Counted from the first letter of the stretch, positions 1 to 10,156 are shown. The stretch: 64,000 nt of DNA from Hartmannibacter diazotrophicus (GCF_900231165.1 NZ_LT960615.1:1-64000); one strand, 5' to 3'. Numbers and translations: made by a program. Notes: generated by a model from the letters alone, not told the origin.

Positions 1-39
1 CAATAACTCCCCAAAACACATTCAGGAAAGTACTCTCTC

Positions 40-1393
40 ATGACCCGACAGATCAAACTTGGTGCATTTCTGCCCGGTGCGGCCAGCATGTCGCCGCGTG
101 GCGGCATCCGACAGCCCGGCCGATGGCGCGACCAGTTTCGAGTTTCACAAACAATGGCGCTGACCGCGGAACGCGGGACTGTTCGACGCCTATTTCCTCG
201 CTGACGGCCTCGCAGTCTCCTTCGGTGGCGGCATGGAGGGCGGCAACGCCAAGGTGGCCGGCTTCGAGCCCGTGACGCTCTTTGCCGCGCTTTGCGCCGC
301 TGACCGAAAACATCGGGTTCATCGCCACAGCGTCAACGACCTACGAAGAGCCCTACAACACGGCGCGGAAGTTCGCGTCGCTCGACCTGATCTCGGGCGG
401 GCGCGCCGGCTGGAACGTCGTGACGACAGCGACCGAGGCATCCGCCCACAATTTCAACCTCGATCAGCAGTACCCGCATGCCTTCCGTTACCGGCGGGCG
501 GCGGAGCATGTTGAAGTGGTCAAGAAACTCTGGGACAGCTTCGAGGACGATGCCTTCATTCGTGACAAGGAAAGCGGGGTATTCTTCGACACCGGAGCAA
601 GCTGCATCTGACCGGCCACACCGGCGAACACTTCAAGGTCAAGGGACCACTGAACGTTTCGCGTTCCCCGCAGGGGCATCCTGTGATCGTCCAGGCGGGC
701 CAGTCCGAAGACGGACGCGCGCTGGCAGCCGCCACGGCAGAAGTCATCTTCACCGCGCACCAGCGGCTGGACACGGCACAGGAATTTTACCGCGATATCA
801 AGTCCCGCGCGGCGGCGAACGGACGCAATCCGGCGCATGTCCTCATCATGCCGGGGGTATCGCCGTTCGTCGGGCGGACCGAAGCTGAGGCACGGGAGAA
901 ATATGACCGGCTGACTTCGCTGATCCTGGAGGAGGACGGCGTCGCGCTGCTGAACGGGCTGACCGGCGGCACACTCGATCTGACGGGCCATGACCTCGAC
1001 GGGCCGTTGCCCCCGGCGCCGCCGACCGAGGGCATGAAGTCGCGCCAGGCGCTGATACGCCAGATCGCCGACGAGAACAACTTTACCATCCGCCAGCTCT
1101 ACCAGTGGGTTGCCTCGGCGCGCGGTCATTACACGATTGTCGGGTCTGCCGAACAAATCGCCGATCAGCTTCAGGAATGGTTCGAAAACGATGCCGCGGA
1201 CGGGTTCAACATCCTGCCGCCCTGGTTGCCGACAGCGCTCGACGACTTCGTGGATCTGGTGATCCCCGAGTTGCAGCGCCGCGGGCTGTTCAGGACCTCC
1301 TACGAAGGCACGACCCTGCGGCAGAACCTCGGTCTGCCCTTCCCGGTGAACAGGCATGCCGTGGAGCCCACGGCCATTCAGGCCGCCGAGTAA
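40..1393 (+). pseudogene. Decayed LLM-class flavin-dependent monooxygenase (NtaA/DszA-like)
   Basis: The conceptual product resembles the FMNH2-dependent NtaA/SnaA/DszA monooxygenases of about 450 residues that attack nitrilotriacetate, sulfones or similar compounds. Recognisable segments occur in successive frames: a start at 40, a stretch from 110, the 'ENIGFIATASTTYEEPY' region from about 305, and a C-terminal half from about 599. Following the expected protein requires about six frame changes (near 80, 110, 155, 176, 295 and 594). No single frame could give an active enzyme. The gene lies 13 bases before a sulfonate-type ABC permease and was probably the first gene of that operon. The clustering of indels in the first 600 bases could also reflect sequencing error, so the pseudogene call depends on read quality. 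Confidence 0.75.
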
Positions 1394-1406
1394 AGGAGGA
1401 TTTCAA

Positions 1407-2240
1407 ATGACCTACCAGTATTCCGAACCCGTTCGCGCCACGAACGGTCCCGATATCCGCGCCGTTCTCACACGCGGTGTTGTCGCAGGGCGGCGCTTTG
1501 CGGCCAATTACGGACTGCTTCTCGGTTTCTTCGCCGGCTGGCAGGTTGCGAGCTCCACTGGCTGGCTCAATCCAGCAGTGTTCCCGCCCATCGACCGGGT
1601 GGCAAGTGCCCTCTGGAATGGTCTGTCGTCGGGAGCCTTGCTCGATGACATAGCCATATCGCTGCAAAGGGCAGGGATTGCCTTCCTCGCGGCCGTGGCT
1701 CTGGGTATACCGCTCGGCCTCTTCATGGGCCAGATCCGGGCCGTCGAGCAGGCGCTCGACCCCATCCTTCAGCTCTTCCGGCAAACCTCCGCTCTCGCGC
1801 TCTATCCGGTGTTCATCCTGCTCCTCGGGCTCGGCGAAGCCTCCAAGATCTTCGTGATCTTCTGGGCCACGCTGTTTCCGATCCTGCTCGCAACCGTCGG
1901 CGGCGTGAAGGAAGTGGATCCCAAACTGATCGAGATGGCGCGCACGTTCGGCGCTGCGCGGCTCACGATCTTCCGCCGTGTGGTGTTGCCGGCCTCGATA
2001 CCATCGATCTTCGTCGGGCTCAGGCTTTCGGCGACGACAGCACTCCTGCTTCTGATCGCCGCGGAAATGATCGGAGCAAACAAGGGCGTCGGCTTCCAGG
2101 TGATGAACGCCCAATACAATTTCCAGATCCCCCTGATGTTCGCCGCGATCTTCCTTTTGGCCTTCCTCGGCCTCGCTGCGAACTGGGTTCTGGTTCTTCT
2201 GCAACGGCGTTTCTGCCGCTGGAGCCCCGCTCAACATTGA
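1407..2240 (+). CDS. ABC transporter permease, SsuC/TauC family
   Basis: Inner-membrane permease of a nitrate/sulfonate/taurine-type importer, 277 residues. It has the usual six or so hydrophobic segments and the cytoplasmic EAA loop around 'EMARTFGAARLTIFRRVVLP', which contacts the ATPase. The start at 1407 is chosen because AAAGGAGG (1392-1399) lies just upstream; an in-frame codon at 1356 lies inside the previous gene. The substrate-binding protein and ATPase follow on the same strand, so the importer is complete. The substrate is inferred only by family: sulfonate, taurine or another small organic anion. The decayed flavin monooxygenase upstream is consistent with an organosulfur or aminocarboxylate role. 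Confidence 0.88.
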   Translation: MTYQYSEPVRATNGPDIRAVLTRGVVAGRRFAANYGLLLGFFAGWQVASSTGWLNPAVFPPIDRVASALWNGLSSGALLDDIAISLQRAGIAFLAAVALGIPLGLFMGQIRAVEQALDPILQLFRQTSALALYPVFILLLGLGEASKIFVIFWATLFPILLATVGGVKEVDPKLIEMARTFGAARLTIFRRVVLPASIPSIFVGLRLSATTALLLLIAAEMIGANKGVGFQVMNAQYNFQIPLMFAAIFLLAFLGLAANWVLVLLQRRFCRWSPAQH

Positions 2241-2273
2241 GTCAACCAACCTGACCTAACGACAGGAAATATC

Positions 2274-3254
2274 ATGAATTATCACGTCAAATCCGTCGTC
2301 ACCGCCACGGCATTGCTCTTTGGCCTTGCCGGTGCAGCCAGGGCTGACGATGTCACCCTTCGCTTCCTCGCCAGCCATGGTGGGGTATCGGCCCACGAAC
2401 TCGCCCAGGAACTCGGCTACTTCGAAGAAACAGGCATCACACTCGAAAACGTCGGCTACGCGGGCGGTGGACCGGAGTCGCTCTTCGCGCTCGCCTCCGG
2501 TAGCGTCGACATCGGCGGCGCGGCCACGTCCGCCGTCATCAATTCGATCGCCAGCGGTAACGATTTTGTCGCGGCTTATCCAACCAACGGCATCAACGAC
2601 GAGGTCCAGTCCAAATTCACAGTCCTTGAGGGCAGCACGATCCACGAGATCAAGGACATTGCGGGCAAGACCATCGCGGTGAACACTCTGGGTGCACATC
2701 TCGACTACACCATCCGCGAGGCGTTGCATTCTGTCGGACTGCCACAGAACGCGGCAAACCTCGTCGTGGTACCGGGACCGCAGCTTGAGCAGGTGCTCCG
2801 GTCGGGACAGGTGGATATCACCGCATTCGGTTACTGGCAGACAACCTTCGGAGGTGCCGCACAGAAGAACGGCGGGCTGCGCGTGGTGTTCGATGACACG
2901 GATGTGCTCGGTGATATTGCCGGGGGCTTCACCGTGCTTCGTCGTGACTGGGTCGATGCCCACCCCAAGGCAGCTCGTGATTTCGTTGAGCAGTCCGCAC
3001 GAGCGCTCGACTTTGCTCGCGAGAACCCGGAAGAAACCAGGAAAATCCTGGCGCGCGTTCTTGAGGAGCGCGGCGAAAACCCGGAGGTCGCCCAGTATTT
3101 TGCCGGGTACGGCGTGCGAGCTGGTGGGCTTCCGGTCGAACGTGACATTCAGTTCTGGATCGACGTCCTGGTCCGGGAAGGCGCATTGGCTGAAGGCCAA
3201 CTTCACGCAAAAGACATCCTGCTGGTTACCAGCGGACAGCACGCATCCAATTGA
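2274..3254 (+). CDS. ABC transporter substrate-binding protein, SsuA/TauA (NMT1-like) family
   Basis: Periplasmic binding protein of 326 residues. A basic N-terminus and hydrophobic core end in an Ala-rich cleavage region near residue 24 ('GAARA' then DD). The mature part has the NMT1/TauA layout, including the 'GKTIAVNTLGAHLDY' and 'VDITAFGYWQTTFGG' segments that line the binding cleft in this family. AGGAAA (2264-2269) sits before the ATG at 2274. It lies 33 bases after the permease and 10 bases before the ATPase, so the three genes are one transcription unit. The ligand is not determinable from sequence. Confidence 0.88.
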   Translation: MNYHVKSVVTATALLFGLAGAARADDVTLRFLASHGGVSAHELAQELGYFEETGITLENVGYAGGGPESLFALASGSVDIGGAATSAVINSIASGNDFVAAYPTNGINDEVQSKFTVLEGSTIHEIKDIAGKTIAVNTLGAHLDYTIREALHSVGLPQNAANLVVVPGPQLEQVLRSGQVDITAFGYWQTTFGGAAQKNGGLRVVFDDTDVLGDIAGGFTVLRRDWVDAHPKAARDFVEQSARALDFARENPEETRKILARVLEERGENPEVAQYFAGYGVRAGGLPVERDIQFWIDVLVREGALAEGQLHAKDILLVTSGQHASN

Positions 3255-3264
3255 GGCGCGGACA

Positions 3265-4035
3265 ATGACTGTCGTTGAGACCCAAACCCGGGGAGAGGTC
3301 ACGATCCGTGACCTCTCCAAGACCTTCGCCATCAATGGCGAGACGCTAACGGTGCTGAAAGGCATCAATCTGGACATTAGCGGTGGCGAGAGCATTGCCA
3401 TCGTTGGCGCAAGCGGTTCCGGAAAGACGACCCTGCTACGGGTCTTGGCCGGCTTGGAGGAGCCTGATGACGGCGGCGTACTGATTGACGGCGCTCCGGT
3501 TCACGGGCTTGGGCGTGACCGCTCGGTGATCTTTCAGGAGCCGCGTCTTCTTCCCTGGCTTACCGTTCTCGGCAATGTTGCCTTCGCACTAGAGGTCCAG
3601 GGGGTCCCGGCACACGAAGCGAAGGAGCGGGCCCGGCGCTACATCCGTCTGGTCGGCCTTGGAGAATTCGAGAGCGCCTGGCCGCGGCAGCTTTCGGGCG
3701 GAATGGCACAACGGGTAGGCATCGCCCGCGCGCTGACCGTACAGCCCGAGATCCTGTTGCTTGACGAGCCACTCGGAGCACTCGACGCCATGACGAAAAT
3801 TACGATGCAAGAGGAACTGTCCCGCATCTGGGCCGAGGAGGAAGTCACGATGGTGCTCGTCACCCACGATCTCGAAGAAGCAATTTTCCTTGCTGACCGG
3901 GTGCTTGTCCTGCCCAAAACCAAGGGCGCTGCAATCCGCCTGATCGACATTGACCTGCCGCGCCCGCGTGACAGGAACGAAGCCCGTTTCGTCACCTTTC
4001 GTCAGCAACTCATGGCCGAATTCGGGTTGCATTGA
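3265..4035 (+). CDS. ABC transporter ATP-binding protein, SsuB/TauB family
   Basis: Cytoplasmic ATPase of 256 residues powering the adjacent permease and binding protein. Visible motifs are Walker A GASGSGKT (residues 48-55), Q-loop 'FQEPRLLPW', signature LSGGMAQR (143-150), Walker B ILLLDEP (163-169) and the H-loop THDLEEA. All key residues are present, so the domain should be active. The start at 3265 fits the family N-terminus and lies 10 bases after the binding-protein stop; longer in-frame readings overlap that gene. A hairpin follows at 4087-4118. Confidence 0.9.
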   Translation: MTVVETQTRGEVTIRDLSKTFAINGETLTVLKGINLDISGGESIAIVGASGSGKTTLLRVLAGLEEPDDGGVLIDGAPVHGLGRDRSVIFQEPRLLPWLTVLGNVAFALEVQGVPAHEAKERARRYIRLVGLGEFESAWPRQLSGGMAQRVGIARALTVQPEILLLDEPLGALDAMTKITMQEELSRIWAEEEVTMVLVTHDLEEAIFLADRVLVLPKTKGAAIRLIDIDLPRPRDRNEARFVTFRQQLMAEFGLH

Positions 4036-4045
4036 CCGCGTTTCC

Positions 4046-4118
4046 TGCCGGGTGACCCGGCATCAAGACCACCGCGCAGGCCAGTGACGCCCCGATCAAG
4101 GACTGATGATCGGGGCGT
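4046..4118 (+). terminator. Two hairpins ending the ABC importer operon
   Basis: A 7-bp stem TGCCGGG/CCCGGCA with a 3-base loop lies at 4046-4062. A perfect 11-bp stem ACGCCCCGATC/GATCGGGGCGT lies at 4087-4097 and 4108-4118 and is followed by a T-containing but weak tail. They fall between the end of the importer operon and the converging permease gene, so the second may work in either direction. Confidence 0.55.
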
Positions 4119-4208
4119 TCCAATTTGTTCGGCCGATACCGGCAATCCAACACACACTCTCAAGAAATTCGACCAAATAAAAGTCCGGCTTTCGGGATGG
4201 TGCGCGCA

Positions 4209-5984
4209 TCAGAATGGAAAAAAGAGTGGGATCACCAGCACGGCCACAATTGCGAAAATAATGTTCAGCGGAAGGCCCACCACCAGGAAGTCGCGGAACC
4301 GATACCCGCCTGCACTGTAGACGAAGGTATTTGTCTGATAGCCGATGGGCGTGGCGAAGCTTGCAGAGGCGGCGAACATCACCGCGATGATGAAGGGCCG
4401 CGGGTCATAGCCGAGTTGTACCGCGAGCGCAATCACGATGGGGCCAATCAACACCGCCACAGCGTTATTCGATACCATCTCGGTCAATGCACTGGTCAGC
4501 ACATAAACAGCCGCTAAAATGGCCAGTGGGCCGATGCCGCCGACGGCGGCCACCACCGTTTCAACGATCAAGCGAGCGGTACCCGTTTCCTCCAGTCCTA
4601 TGGACAGCCCGAGCATTCCGAAGATCAGGAACAGGATGCGCCAGTCGATCGCGTCAAATGCGTCCTCCGGATCGACACAGCGTGTTATCATTACGACGAC
4701 CGCACCGATGACGGCAAGTCCTGCAATGGGCAGGACATTCAAGGCTGCGAGACCCATGACGCCGATAATAGTGCCGATGGCTATCGGCGCTTTTTGTCTG
4801 CGCATTGGGCGCTCGGTCGGTGCCGAAAGATTGATGATCCCACCATCTTCCATGAGCCGTTGGAGACCTTCCGGCGGCCCCTCGAGCAGCAGTGTGTCGG
4901 CAAACTTAAGGCGGAGATCATCAATCCGATCAGAGATATTGCGGTCGGAGCGGTGCACCGCCATAACGTAGATTCCATAGGCACGCCTGAGCTGTAGCGA
5001 ACTGAGTGCGCGTCCGATCAGATGCGATTCCGGACCAACACTCGCCTCCATCGTAACGGTCTGTTCAGCCGTAACCGGTTCGAAGCCGCGGTCAGCGATA
5101 TCCCGAAACTCAATTTGACCATTCTCCTTGAGACCCAGGATCTCTCCGGTGTCGGTCTTGACCACGATCCGGTCGCCGGGCTCGAGCACCAGCTCATCAA
5201 GAGACCGGCGCATCGAGACTTCGCCTCGAATGACGTCCAGGATCCGCGTGTGCTCGGTCCCGAGCGGAAGATCGGCAAGTTTCTTACCCACAAAGGCCGA
5301 ATCCGACGGCACCAAAAGCCGCGCCATGAACCGGCGCTTGGTTTCGCTCCCGAGAAGCGCCGATAGCGACGTCCGATCAGGGAGAAGGTAACGACCGGCC
5401 AGGACCATGTATGCCACACCAACGGCCGCGAAGATCAGACCGGGGAGCGTCATCTCGAACATCGATATTGGCGGTTGGCCCGCATCACGCGCCACGCCGC
5501 TCATCAGGATGTTGGTGGAAGTACCGACGAGCGTCAGCGTGCCGCCAAAGATCGCCGAAAAGGACAGGGGAATTAACATCCGTGAGGGCGCGACCCCGAT
5601 CGAAGCTGCCATTGAGATCATTACGGGCGTCAGCAGAATCACCACAGGTGTGTTGTTCATGAAGGCTGAGGCGCCCATTGTTCCCAACATCATCAAAAGT
5701 ATCGTTCGCAGATAGGACCCTCGTGCCTGCCGCTTCAGAATGCCGCCGAGCGTCGACAGAACCCCGGTCCGCTCCAGTGAAGCCGAGATAATGAACATCA
5801 TGGCAATGGTGATCGGTGCGGATGAGCCAAAAACGGTCAGAAAATCTTTTGTTTCGACAATCCCCGTCGCAAGAAGAGCAGCCGAGGCGCCGAGCGCTGT
5901 GACCTCGGGCGGGTAAAATTCCTTGAAGAAACTCAGGAACACCGCTGCGAGGAGGATAAGGACGAAAATCTGGTCGAGGCTCAT
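4209..5984 (-). CDS. SLC13/DASS-family anion permease with two TrkA-C domains
   Basis: Polytopic transporter of 591 residues. It has hydrophobic blocks at both ends (about residues 5-190 and 400-591) separated by a soluble middle with two RCK/TrkA-C-like regulatory domains (about 205-290 and 310-385). The repeated 'SAFMNNTPVVILLTP' and 'TEMVSNNAVAVLIGP' elements match the conserved SNT-type helices of SLC13 carriers of sulfate, di- or tricarboxylates. Start at 5984 (ATG, with GAGAGA upstream) is preferred over the TTG at 5999. Position next to a sulfonate-type importer makes sulfate or sulfite a reasonable but unproven substrate. It converges with the ABC operon and diverges from murJ. Confidence 0.85.
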   Translation of the reverse strand: MSLDQIFVLILLAAVFLSFFKEFYPPEVTALGASAALLATGIVETKDFLTVFGSSAPITIAMMFIISASLERTGVLSTLGGILKRQARGSYLRTILLMMLGTMGASAFMNNTPVVILLTPVMISMAASIGVAPSRMLIPLSFSAIFGGTLTLVGTSTNILMSGVARDAGQPPISMFEMTLPGLIFAAVGVAYMVLAGRYLLPDRTSLSALLGSETKRRFMARLLVPSDSAFVGKKLADLPLGTEHTRILDVIRGEVSMRRSLDELVLEPGDRIVVKTDTGEILGLKENGQIEFRDIADRGFEPVTAEQTVTMEASVGPESHLIGRALSSLQLRRAYGIYVMAVHRSDRNISDRIDDLRLKFADTLLLEGPPEGLQRLMEDGGIINLSAPTERPMRRQKAPIAIGTIIGVMGLAALNVLPIAGLAVIGAVVVMITRCVDPEDAFDAIDWRILFLIFGMLGLSIGLEETGTARLIVETVVAAVGGIGPLAILAAVYVLTSALTEMVSNNAVAVLIGPIVIALAVQLGYDPRPFIIAVMFAASASFATPIGYQTNTFVYSAGGYRFRDFLVVGLPLNIIFAIVAVLVIPLFFPF

Positions 5985-6108
5985 GGGCAGGTCTCTCAAA
6001 CACGATGGCGCTTTCCCACGATAAACGATAAACCATGTCGTGTTTTCAACCGAAAACCAATTCCGTCAGAAACTTGCGAATCGGAAGCTCAAAGGATCAG
6101 CAGGCACA

Positions 6109-7617
6109 ATGTTGCGCAAACTCGGCACTGTCTCAGGCTTGACACTTGCAAGCCGGCTCCTGGGTTTCCTGCGAGACGTCGTCCTGGCAGCAACACTCGG
6201 AGCCGGGCCGGTGGCGGACAGCTTCATGCTCGCCTTTCGCCTGCCGAACCACTTCCGGGCGATATTTGCTGAAGGCGCGTTCAATGCGGCGTTTTTGCCG
6301 ACTTGGGCAACAGCAGAAGCGAAGGGCGAGGATAGCGCTACCCTCGGTGCTCAGGTGCTGGGCTGGCTGACGTTGGCCAATCTCGTCATGCTCGCTCTTG
6401 CTCTCGGGGCAACGGGATGGGTGCTGGCGGCATTGGCGCCGGGACTTTCGGCTACCGATCCCAGGTGGGCGCTCACTGTAACGCTCACACGTATTACCTT
6501 CCCCTATCTCCTGTGCATGTCGCTCGTCGCTTTCCTGTCGGCCCTCCTCAACAGCCGCGACCGGTTTGCAGCCGCTGCCGGAGCACCGATCCTGCTGAAC
6601 CTCAGTATGATCTGTTCCTTGCTGCTGGCCGATCATTTCCCGAGTGCCGCGCATGCGGCCGCCTGGGGCGTGTTGATCGCGGGACTTGCACAGGTCTCTC
6701 TGCTTGCCGTCTCCACGGTAAAGGCAGGAATCCCCTTACCTTGGCCGAGAATCGGATTTTCTTCGAACACACGACTGTTTTTCCGCAGGCTCGGACCGGC
6801 GATCCTGACATCGGGTGCGTTGCAGGTGGCGATATTTGCCGACACCATAATCGCAACCTTCCTTCCTCAAGGGTCACTTTCTCATCTCTACTATGCGGAT
6901 CGTCTGTATCAGCTTCCTATCGGCCTGGTCGGTGCCGCGCTCGGCACCGTGATCCTGCCAGACATCGGTCGACGTGCCGGGCGCGGCGATGAGACAGGCA
7001 TGCGCAAGGTGCTCGATCGAGCGCTGCTGATCTGTCTTGTGATGGGTGTTCCGATGGCAGTGCTGATGGCAACCTTGGGTGAATGGGCGATGCGGATACT
7101 GTTTGTCCGGGGAGCATTTGATGCCGACGCAGCACAGTCGTCGGCAGCCATTCTCGCGGCCTACGCTCTTGGGCTTGTGCCCGCGCTCGCCGTGCGGTCG
7201 CTTGTTGCCGGATTTAACGGTCGCGGGGATACCAAGACGCCGCTCAAGTGCCTCACGGCTGCAACAATTGTCAACGTCGTGCTTAAGATCGTCCTCTCGC
7301 CTTCTCTCGGGCCTGTGGGTCTTGCTGTGGCGACATCAGCGGGCATTTCGCTTTACGCTTTGCTGTTGTTCCGCACAGGCCGCACCCGAGGTTATCTCGA
7401 CCGCCCGCCTGTGACGCCAAGTGTCATCCTTGTCGGTGCCGGCTTGATCTCCGGGATTGCGATTGTGCTGTTAAAGGAAGACCTCTTGAACTACGCGCTT
7501 ACCGTCACCCCGGAGTGGGGATTGCTCCTTGCCTTCGGGGCGGTTGCGGGCACAGTAGCGCTGTTTCACGGAGTGTTCACACTTCTGGCACTCCGATTTG
7601 TCCGTACGAAATGCTAA
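6109..7617 (+). CDS. murJ: Lipid II flippase MurJ (MviN family)
   Basis: Inner-membrane protein of 502 residues with about 14 hydrophobic segments. The N-terminal signature 'SRLLGFLRDVVLAATLG' followed by 'FRLPNHFRAIFAEGAFNAAFLP' is diagnostic of MurJ, the MOP-superfamily flippase that moves lipid II across the membrane for peptidoglycan synthesis. Start at 6109 (AAAGGA about 12 bases upstream) is preferred over 6040 because conserved homology begins there. Length is normal. MurJ is usually chromosomal; here it sits beside a plasmid transfer region with an IS21 element starting 39 bases after its stop, so it is either an accessory copy or marks a chromosome-derived segment. Confidence 0.9.
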   Translation: MLRKLGTVSGLTLASRLLGFLRDVVLAATLGAGPVADSFMLAFRLPNHFRAIFAEGAFNAAFLPTWATAEAKGEDSATLGAQVLGWLTLANLVMLALALGATGWVLAALAPGLSATDPRWALTVTLTRITFPYLLCMSLVAFLSALLNSRDRFAAAAGAPILLNLSMICSLLLADHFPSAAHAAAWGVLIAGLAQVSLLAVSTVKAGIPLPWPRIGFSSNTRLFFRRLGPAILTSGALQVAIFADTIIATFLPQGSLSHLYYADRLYQLPIGLVGAALGTVILPDIGRRAGRGDETGMRKVLDRALLICLVMGVPMAVLMATLGEWAMRILFVRGAFDADAAQSSAAILAAYALGLVPALAVRSLVAGFNGRGDTKTPLKCLTAATIVNVVLKIVLSPSLGPVGLAVATSAGISLYALLLFRTGRTRGYLDRPPVTPSVILVGAGLISGIAIVLLKEDLLNYALTVTPEWGLLLAFGAVAGTVALFHGVFTLLALRFVRTKC

Positions 7618-7655
7618 GCTTCAACGCACTCCCTGAGCTCATCAAAAACTGTTCG

Positions 7656-7684
7656 TGTTGATTTCCACCCAGAACTGAGCCGGG
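7656..7684. repeat. IS21 left terminal inverted repeat
   Basis: 29 bases, perfectly complementary to 10128-10156. Confidence 0.93.
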
Positions 7685-7727
7685 ATTTCCATCGAGAAGT
7701 GAGCCACCTCTGACTATGGATTTGGGT

Positions 7728-8522
7728 TCAGGCTTGGGTCAAGGCATGTGCGCTTTCCTTCCTCTTTCGGGTTGCGGCAGCTGAGCTTGCCTTGAAGCGG
7801 AAGCTGTCGTTTCCGGTCTCGATGATGTGGCAGCGGTGGGTCAAGCGGTCGAGCAGCGCGGTTGTCATCTTGGCATCGCCGAAGACGGTCGCCCATTCGC
7901 TGAAGCTGAGGTTCGTGGTGATGATGACGCTGGTGCGCTCGTAGAGCTTGCTCAGGAGATGGAAGAGCAGCGCGCCGCCGGAGGCGCTGAACGGCAGGTA
8001 GCCGAGCTCGTCCAGGATGACCAGGTCGAGCCTTGTCAGGCTTTCGGCGATCTGACCCGCCTTGCCTTTGGTCTTTTCCTGCTCGAGGGCGTTGACCAGC
8101 TCGATGGTGGAGAAGAAGCGGACCTTCCGGCGGTGATGTTCGATGGCTTGCACCCCCAGGGCCGTTGCGGCATGGGTTTTGCCGGTGCCCGGGCCACCGA
8201 TGAGGACGATGTTCTGGGCGCCGTCGATGAACTCGCATTTGTGCAGCTGTCGCAGGGTGGCCTCGTTGATCTCGCTGGCGGCGAAGTCGAAGCCGGATAG
8301 GTCCTTGTAGGCGGGGAACCTGGCTGCCTTCATGTGATAGGCAATCGAGCGGACTTCGCGTTCGGCCATCTCGGCCTTCAGGAGCTGGGACAGTGTCGGC
8401 AGGGCGGTCTCGAAGGCCGGCGCCCCCTGTTCGGCCAGATCGGTGACGGCCTGCGCCATGCCGTGCAGCTTCAGGCTGCGGAGCATGATGACGATGGCGG
8501 CACTGGCGGGATCATGACGCAT
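7728..8522 (-). CDS. istB: IS21-family helper ATPase IstB
   Basis: AAA+ ATPase of 264 residues that assists the IstA transposase in target selection. Walker A GGPGTGKT and Walker B '[12 protein letters not shown]' are intact, with the IstB-typical 'TNLSFSEW' motif near the C-terminus. Start at 8522 is chosen because GGAGG lies 5 bases upstream on the minus strand, although an in-frame codon exists at 8570. It overlaps the istA stop by 11 bases, the usual coupled arrangement. Confidence 0.93.
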   Translation of the reverse strand: MRHDPASAAIVIMLRSLKLHGMAQAVTDLAEQGAPAFETALPTLSQLLKAEMAEREVRSIAYHMKAARFPAYKDLSGFDFAASEINEATLRQLHKCEFIDGAQNIVLIGGPGTGKTHAATALGVQAIEHHRRKVRFFSTIELVNALEQEKTKGKAGQIAESLTRLDLVILDELGYLPFSASGGALLFHLLSKLYERTSVIITTNLSFSEWATVFGDAKMTTALLDRLTHRCHIIETGNDSFRFKASSAAATRKRKESAHALTQA

Positions 8523-10044
8523 GGCGGCCTCCGGCACTCCGGGCACGAAGACCGTCGTAGCGGTCGACATTGGCCTCGGGCTCGCGGTGCAGGACCAGCG
8601 CCTCGGGAGTGTCGAGATCGGGACCGCCGGTCATCTTGCCGTCGACCAGCCGGTGCAGGATGTTCAGCACATGGGTCTTGGTCGGCACGCCCTCCACCAA
8701 GGCCAGTTCCACGGCGGTGAGCACCGCCTGTTCGTCATGGTGCAGCACGAGGGCGAGGATATCGACCATCTCGCGATCACCACCGGTCCTTCGCACCATG
8801 TGATCCTGCAACTGCCTGAAGGCGGGCGGCAGGTCCGCGAAGGGCGCGCCGTTCCGAAGAGCTCCGGGCTTGCGCTGGATGACGGCCAGGTAATGCCGCC
8901 AGTCGTAGATCGTGCGCGGCGGCAGGTGATGACCACGCTGGATGACACGGGCATGTTCGCACAGAACGTTGCCCTCGGCCGCCAAGACCAGCCGGTCCGG
9001 ATAGACCCGCAGGCTGACGGGGCGGTTGGCAAATGAGGACGGAACGCTGTAGCGATTGCGCTCGAAGCTGATCAGGCAGGTGGGCGAGACACGTTTGCCC
9101 AGTTCGACGAAGCCGTCGAAGGCGACTGGCAACGGCATCAGCGCAGTCCGCTCCTCGGCCCAGACATCGGCGATCGAGCCGGGCAGCGTGCCATGTGCCG
9201 TCTCGCGCCACAGGTCCTGACAGCGCTGTTCGAGCCAGGCATTCAGCGCGGACAGGTCGGGGAAGCCCGGCATCGCCTGCAAGATCTGGTGCCGGGAATC
9301 CCGAACGTTCTTCTCGACCTGGCCCTTCTCCCAGCCGGCTGCAGGATTGCAGAACTCGGGCTCGAAGACGTAGTGGTTCGTCATGGCGAGGAAGCGGATG
9401 TTGACCTGCCGCTCCTTGCCCCTGCCGACGCGATCGACCGCCGTCTTCATGTTGTCGTAGATGCCGCGCCCGGGCACACCGCCGAAGACCCGGAACCCAT
9501 GCCAGTGCGCGTCGAACAGCATCTCGTGGGTCTGGAGAAGATAGGCGCGAAGCAGGAAGGCCCGGCTGTGCGCGAGCTTGATGTGGGCGACCTGCAGTTT
9601 GGTGCGCTCACCGCCCAGCGCCGCGTAGTCCTCGCTCCAGTCGAACTGGAAGGCCTCACCCGGGCGGAAGGCCAGCGGAACGAAGGTACCGCGCCCCGCC
9701 GTCTGCTGTTCGCGCTGCCGATCGGCCTGCCATGACCGGGCAAAGGCAGCGACCCGGTTGTAGGAGCCGGTGAAGCCGAGCACGACGAGATCGGCGTGCA
9801 TCTGCTTCAACGTTCGCCGCTGCTTGCGCGGTCTTGCCGCCTCAGTCTTTAGCCAGCCCGCCAGCCTCTCCGCGAAAGGGTCAAGCTTGCCCGGCCGGTC
9901 CGGCGTCGCGAACTTCGGCTCGATCGTGCCCGCCGCAAGGTGCTTGGCAATCGTGTTCCGCGACAGCCCGGTGCGCCGCGCGATCTCGCGGATCGACAGG
10001 TTCTCCCGCAGGTACATGCGCCGGATGAGGTTCAAAAGTCCCAT
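8512..10044 (-). CDS. istA: IS21-family transposase IstA
   Basis: DDE transposase of 510 residues. It has an N-terminal helix-turn-helix ('[21 protein letters not shown]'-type segment), a central integrase core with '[10 protein letters not shown]', '[11 protein letters not shown]' and '[10 protein letters not shown]' holding the acidic residues, and a Mu-type beta-barrel C-terminus. Start at 10044 is favoured by GGAG 8 bases upstream on the minus strand; an alternative is at 10074. No frameshift is visible, so the element may be active. Confidence 0.93.
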   Translation of the reverse strand: MGLLNLIRRMYLRENLSIREIARRTGLSRNTIAKHLAAGTIEPKFATPDRPGKLDPFAERLAGWLKTEAARPRKQRRTLKQMHADLVVLGFTGSYNRVAAFARSWQADRQREQQTAGRGTFVPLAFRPGEAFQFDWSEDYAALGGERTKLQVAHIKLAHSRAFLLRAYLLQTHEMLFDAHWHGFRVFGGVPGRGIYDNMKTAVDRVGRGKERQVNIRFLAMTNHYVFEPEFCNPAAGWEKGQVEKNVRDSRHQILQAMPGFPDLSALNAWLEQRCQDLWRETAHGTLPGSIADVWAEERTALMPLPVAFDGFVELGKRVSPTCLISFERNRYSVPSSFANRPVSLRVYPDRLVLAAEGNVLCEHARVIQRGHHLPPRTIYDWRHYLAVIQRKPGALRNGAPFADLPPAFRQLQDHMVRRTGGDREMVDILALVLHHDEQAVLTAVELALVEGVPTKTHVLNILHRLVDGKMTGGPDLDTPEALVLHREPEANVDRYDGLRARSAGGRHAS

Positions 10045-10127
10045 GTGGATCACTCCGTTACCCCCGTCGCTCACCGCTTCAGGGGAAGGTTCACATGGCT
10101 CAAATCTCAGTGGAAACTACGTCGCTT

Positions 10128-10156
10128 CCCGGCTCAGTTCTGGGTGGAAATCAACA
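10128..10156. repeat. IS21 right terminal inverted repeat
   Basis: 29 bases, perfect complement of 7656-7684. The 3' part of an ArdC-like gene begins at the next base. Confidence 0.93.

Larger units (their letters stand above)
7656..10156 (-). mobile_element. IS21-family insertion sequence (complete, about 2.5 kb)
   Basis: The element carries istA and istB on the minus strand and is bounded by perfect 29-bp inverted repeats at 7656-7684 and 10128-10156, beginning TGTTGATTTCCACCC. Degenerate inner copies of the end sequence (for example ATTTCC...GAGCC at about 7685-7705) are typical of IS21 ends. Flanking bases (left ...TTCG, right GGCC...) show no target duplication. The right end falls inside an ArdC coding sequence while the left flank is the murJ downstream region, which suggests a deletion or rearrangement next to the element. 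Confidence 0.93.

Noticed and set aside
1290-2249. Minus-strand frame of 319 codons opposite the SsuC-like permease
   Set aside because: Composition (Glu, Arg, His, Gly rich, no motif) is typical of an antisense shadow; the plus strand has a clear membrane permease with a ribosome site.
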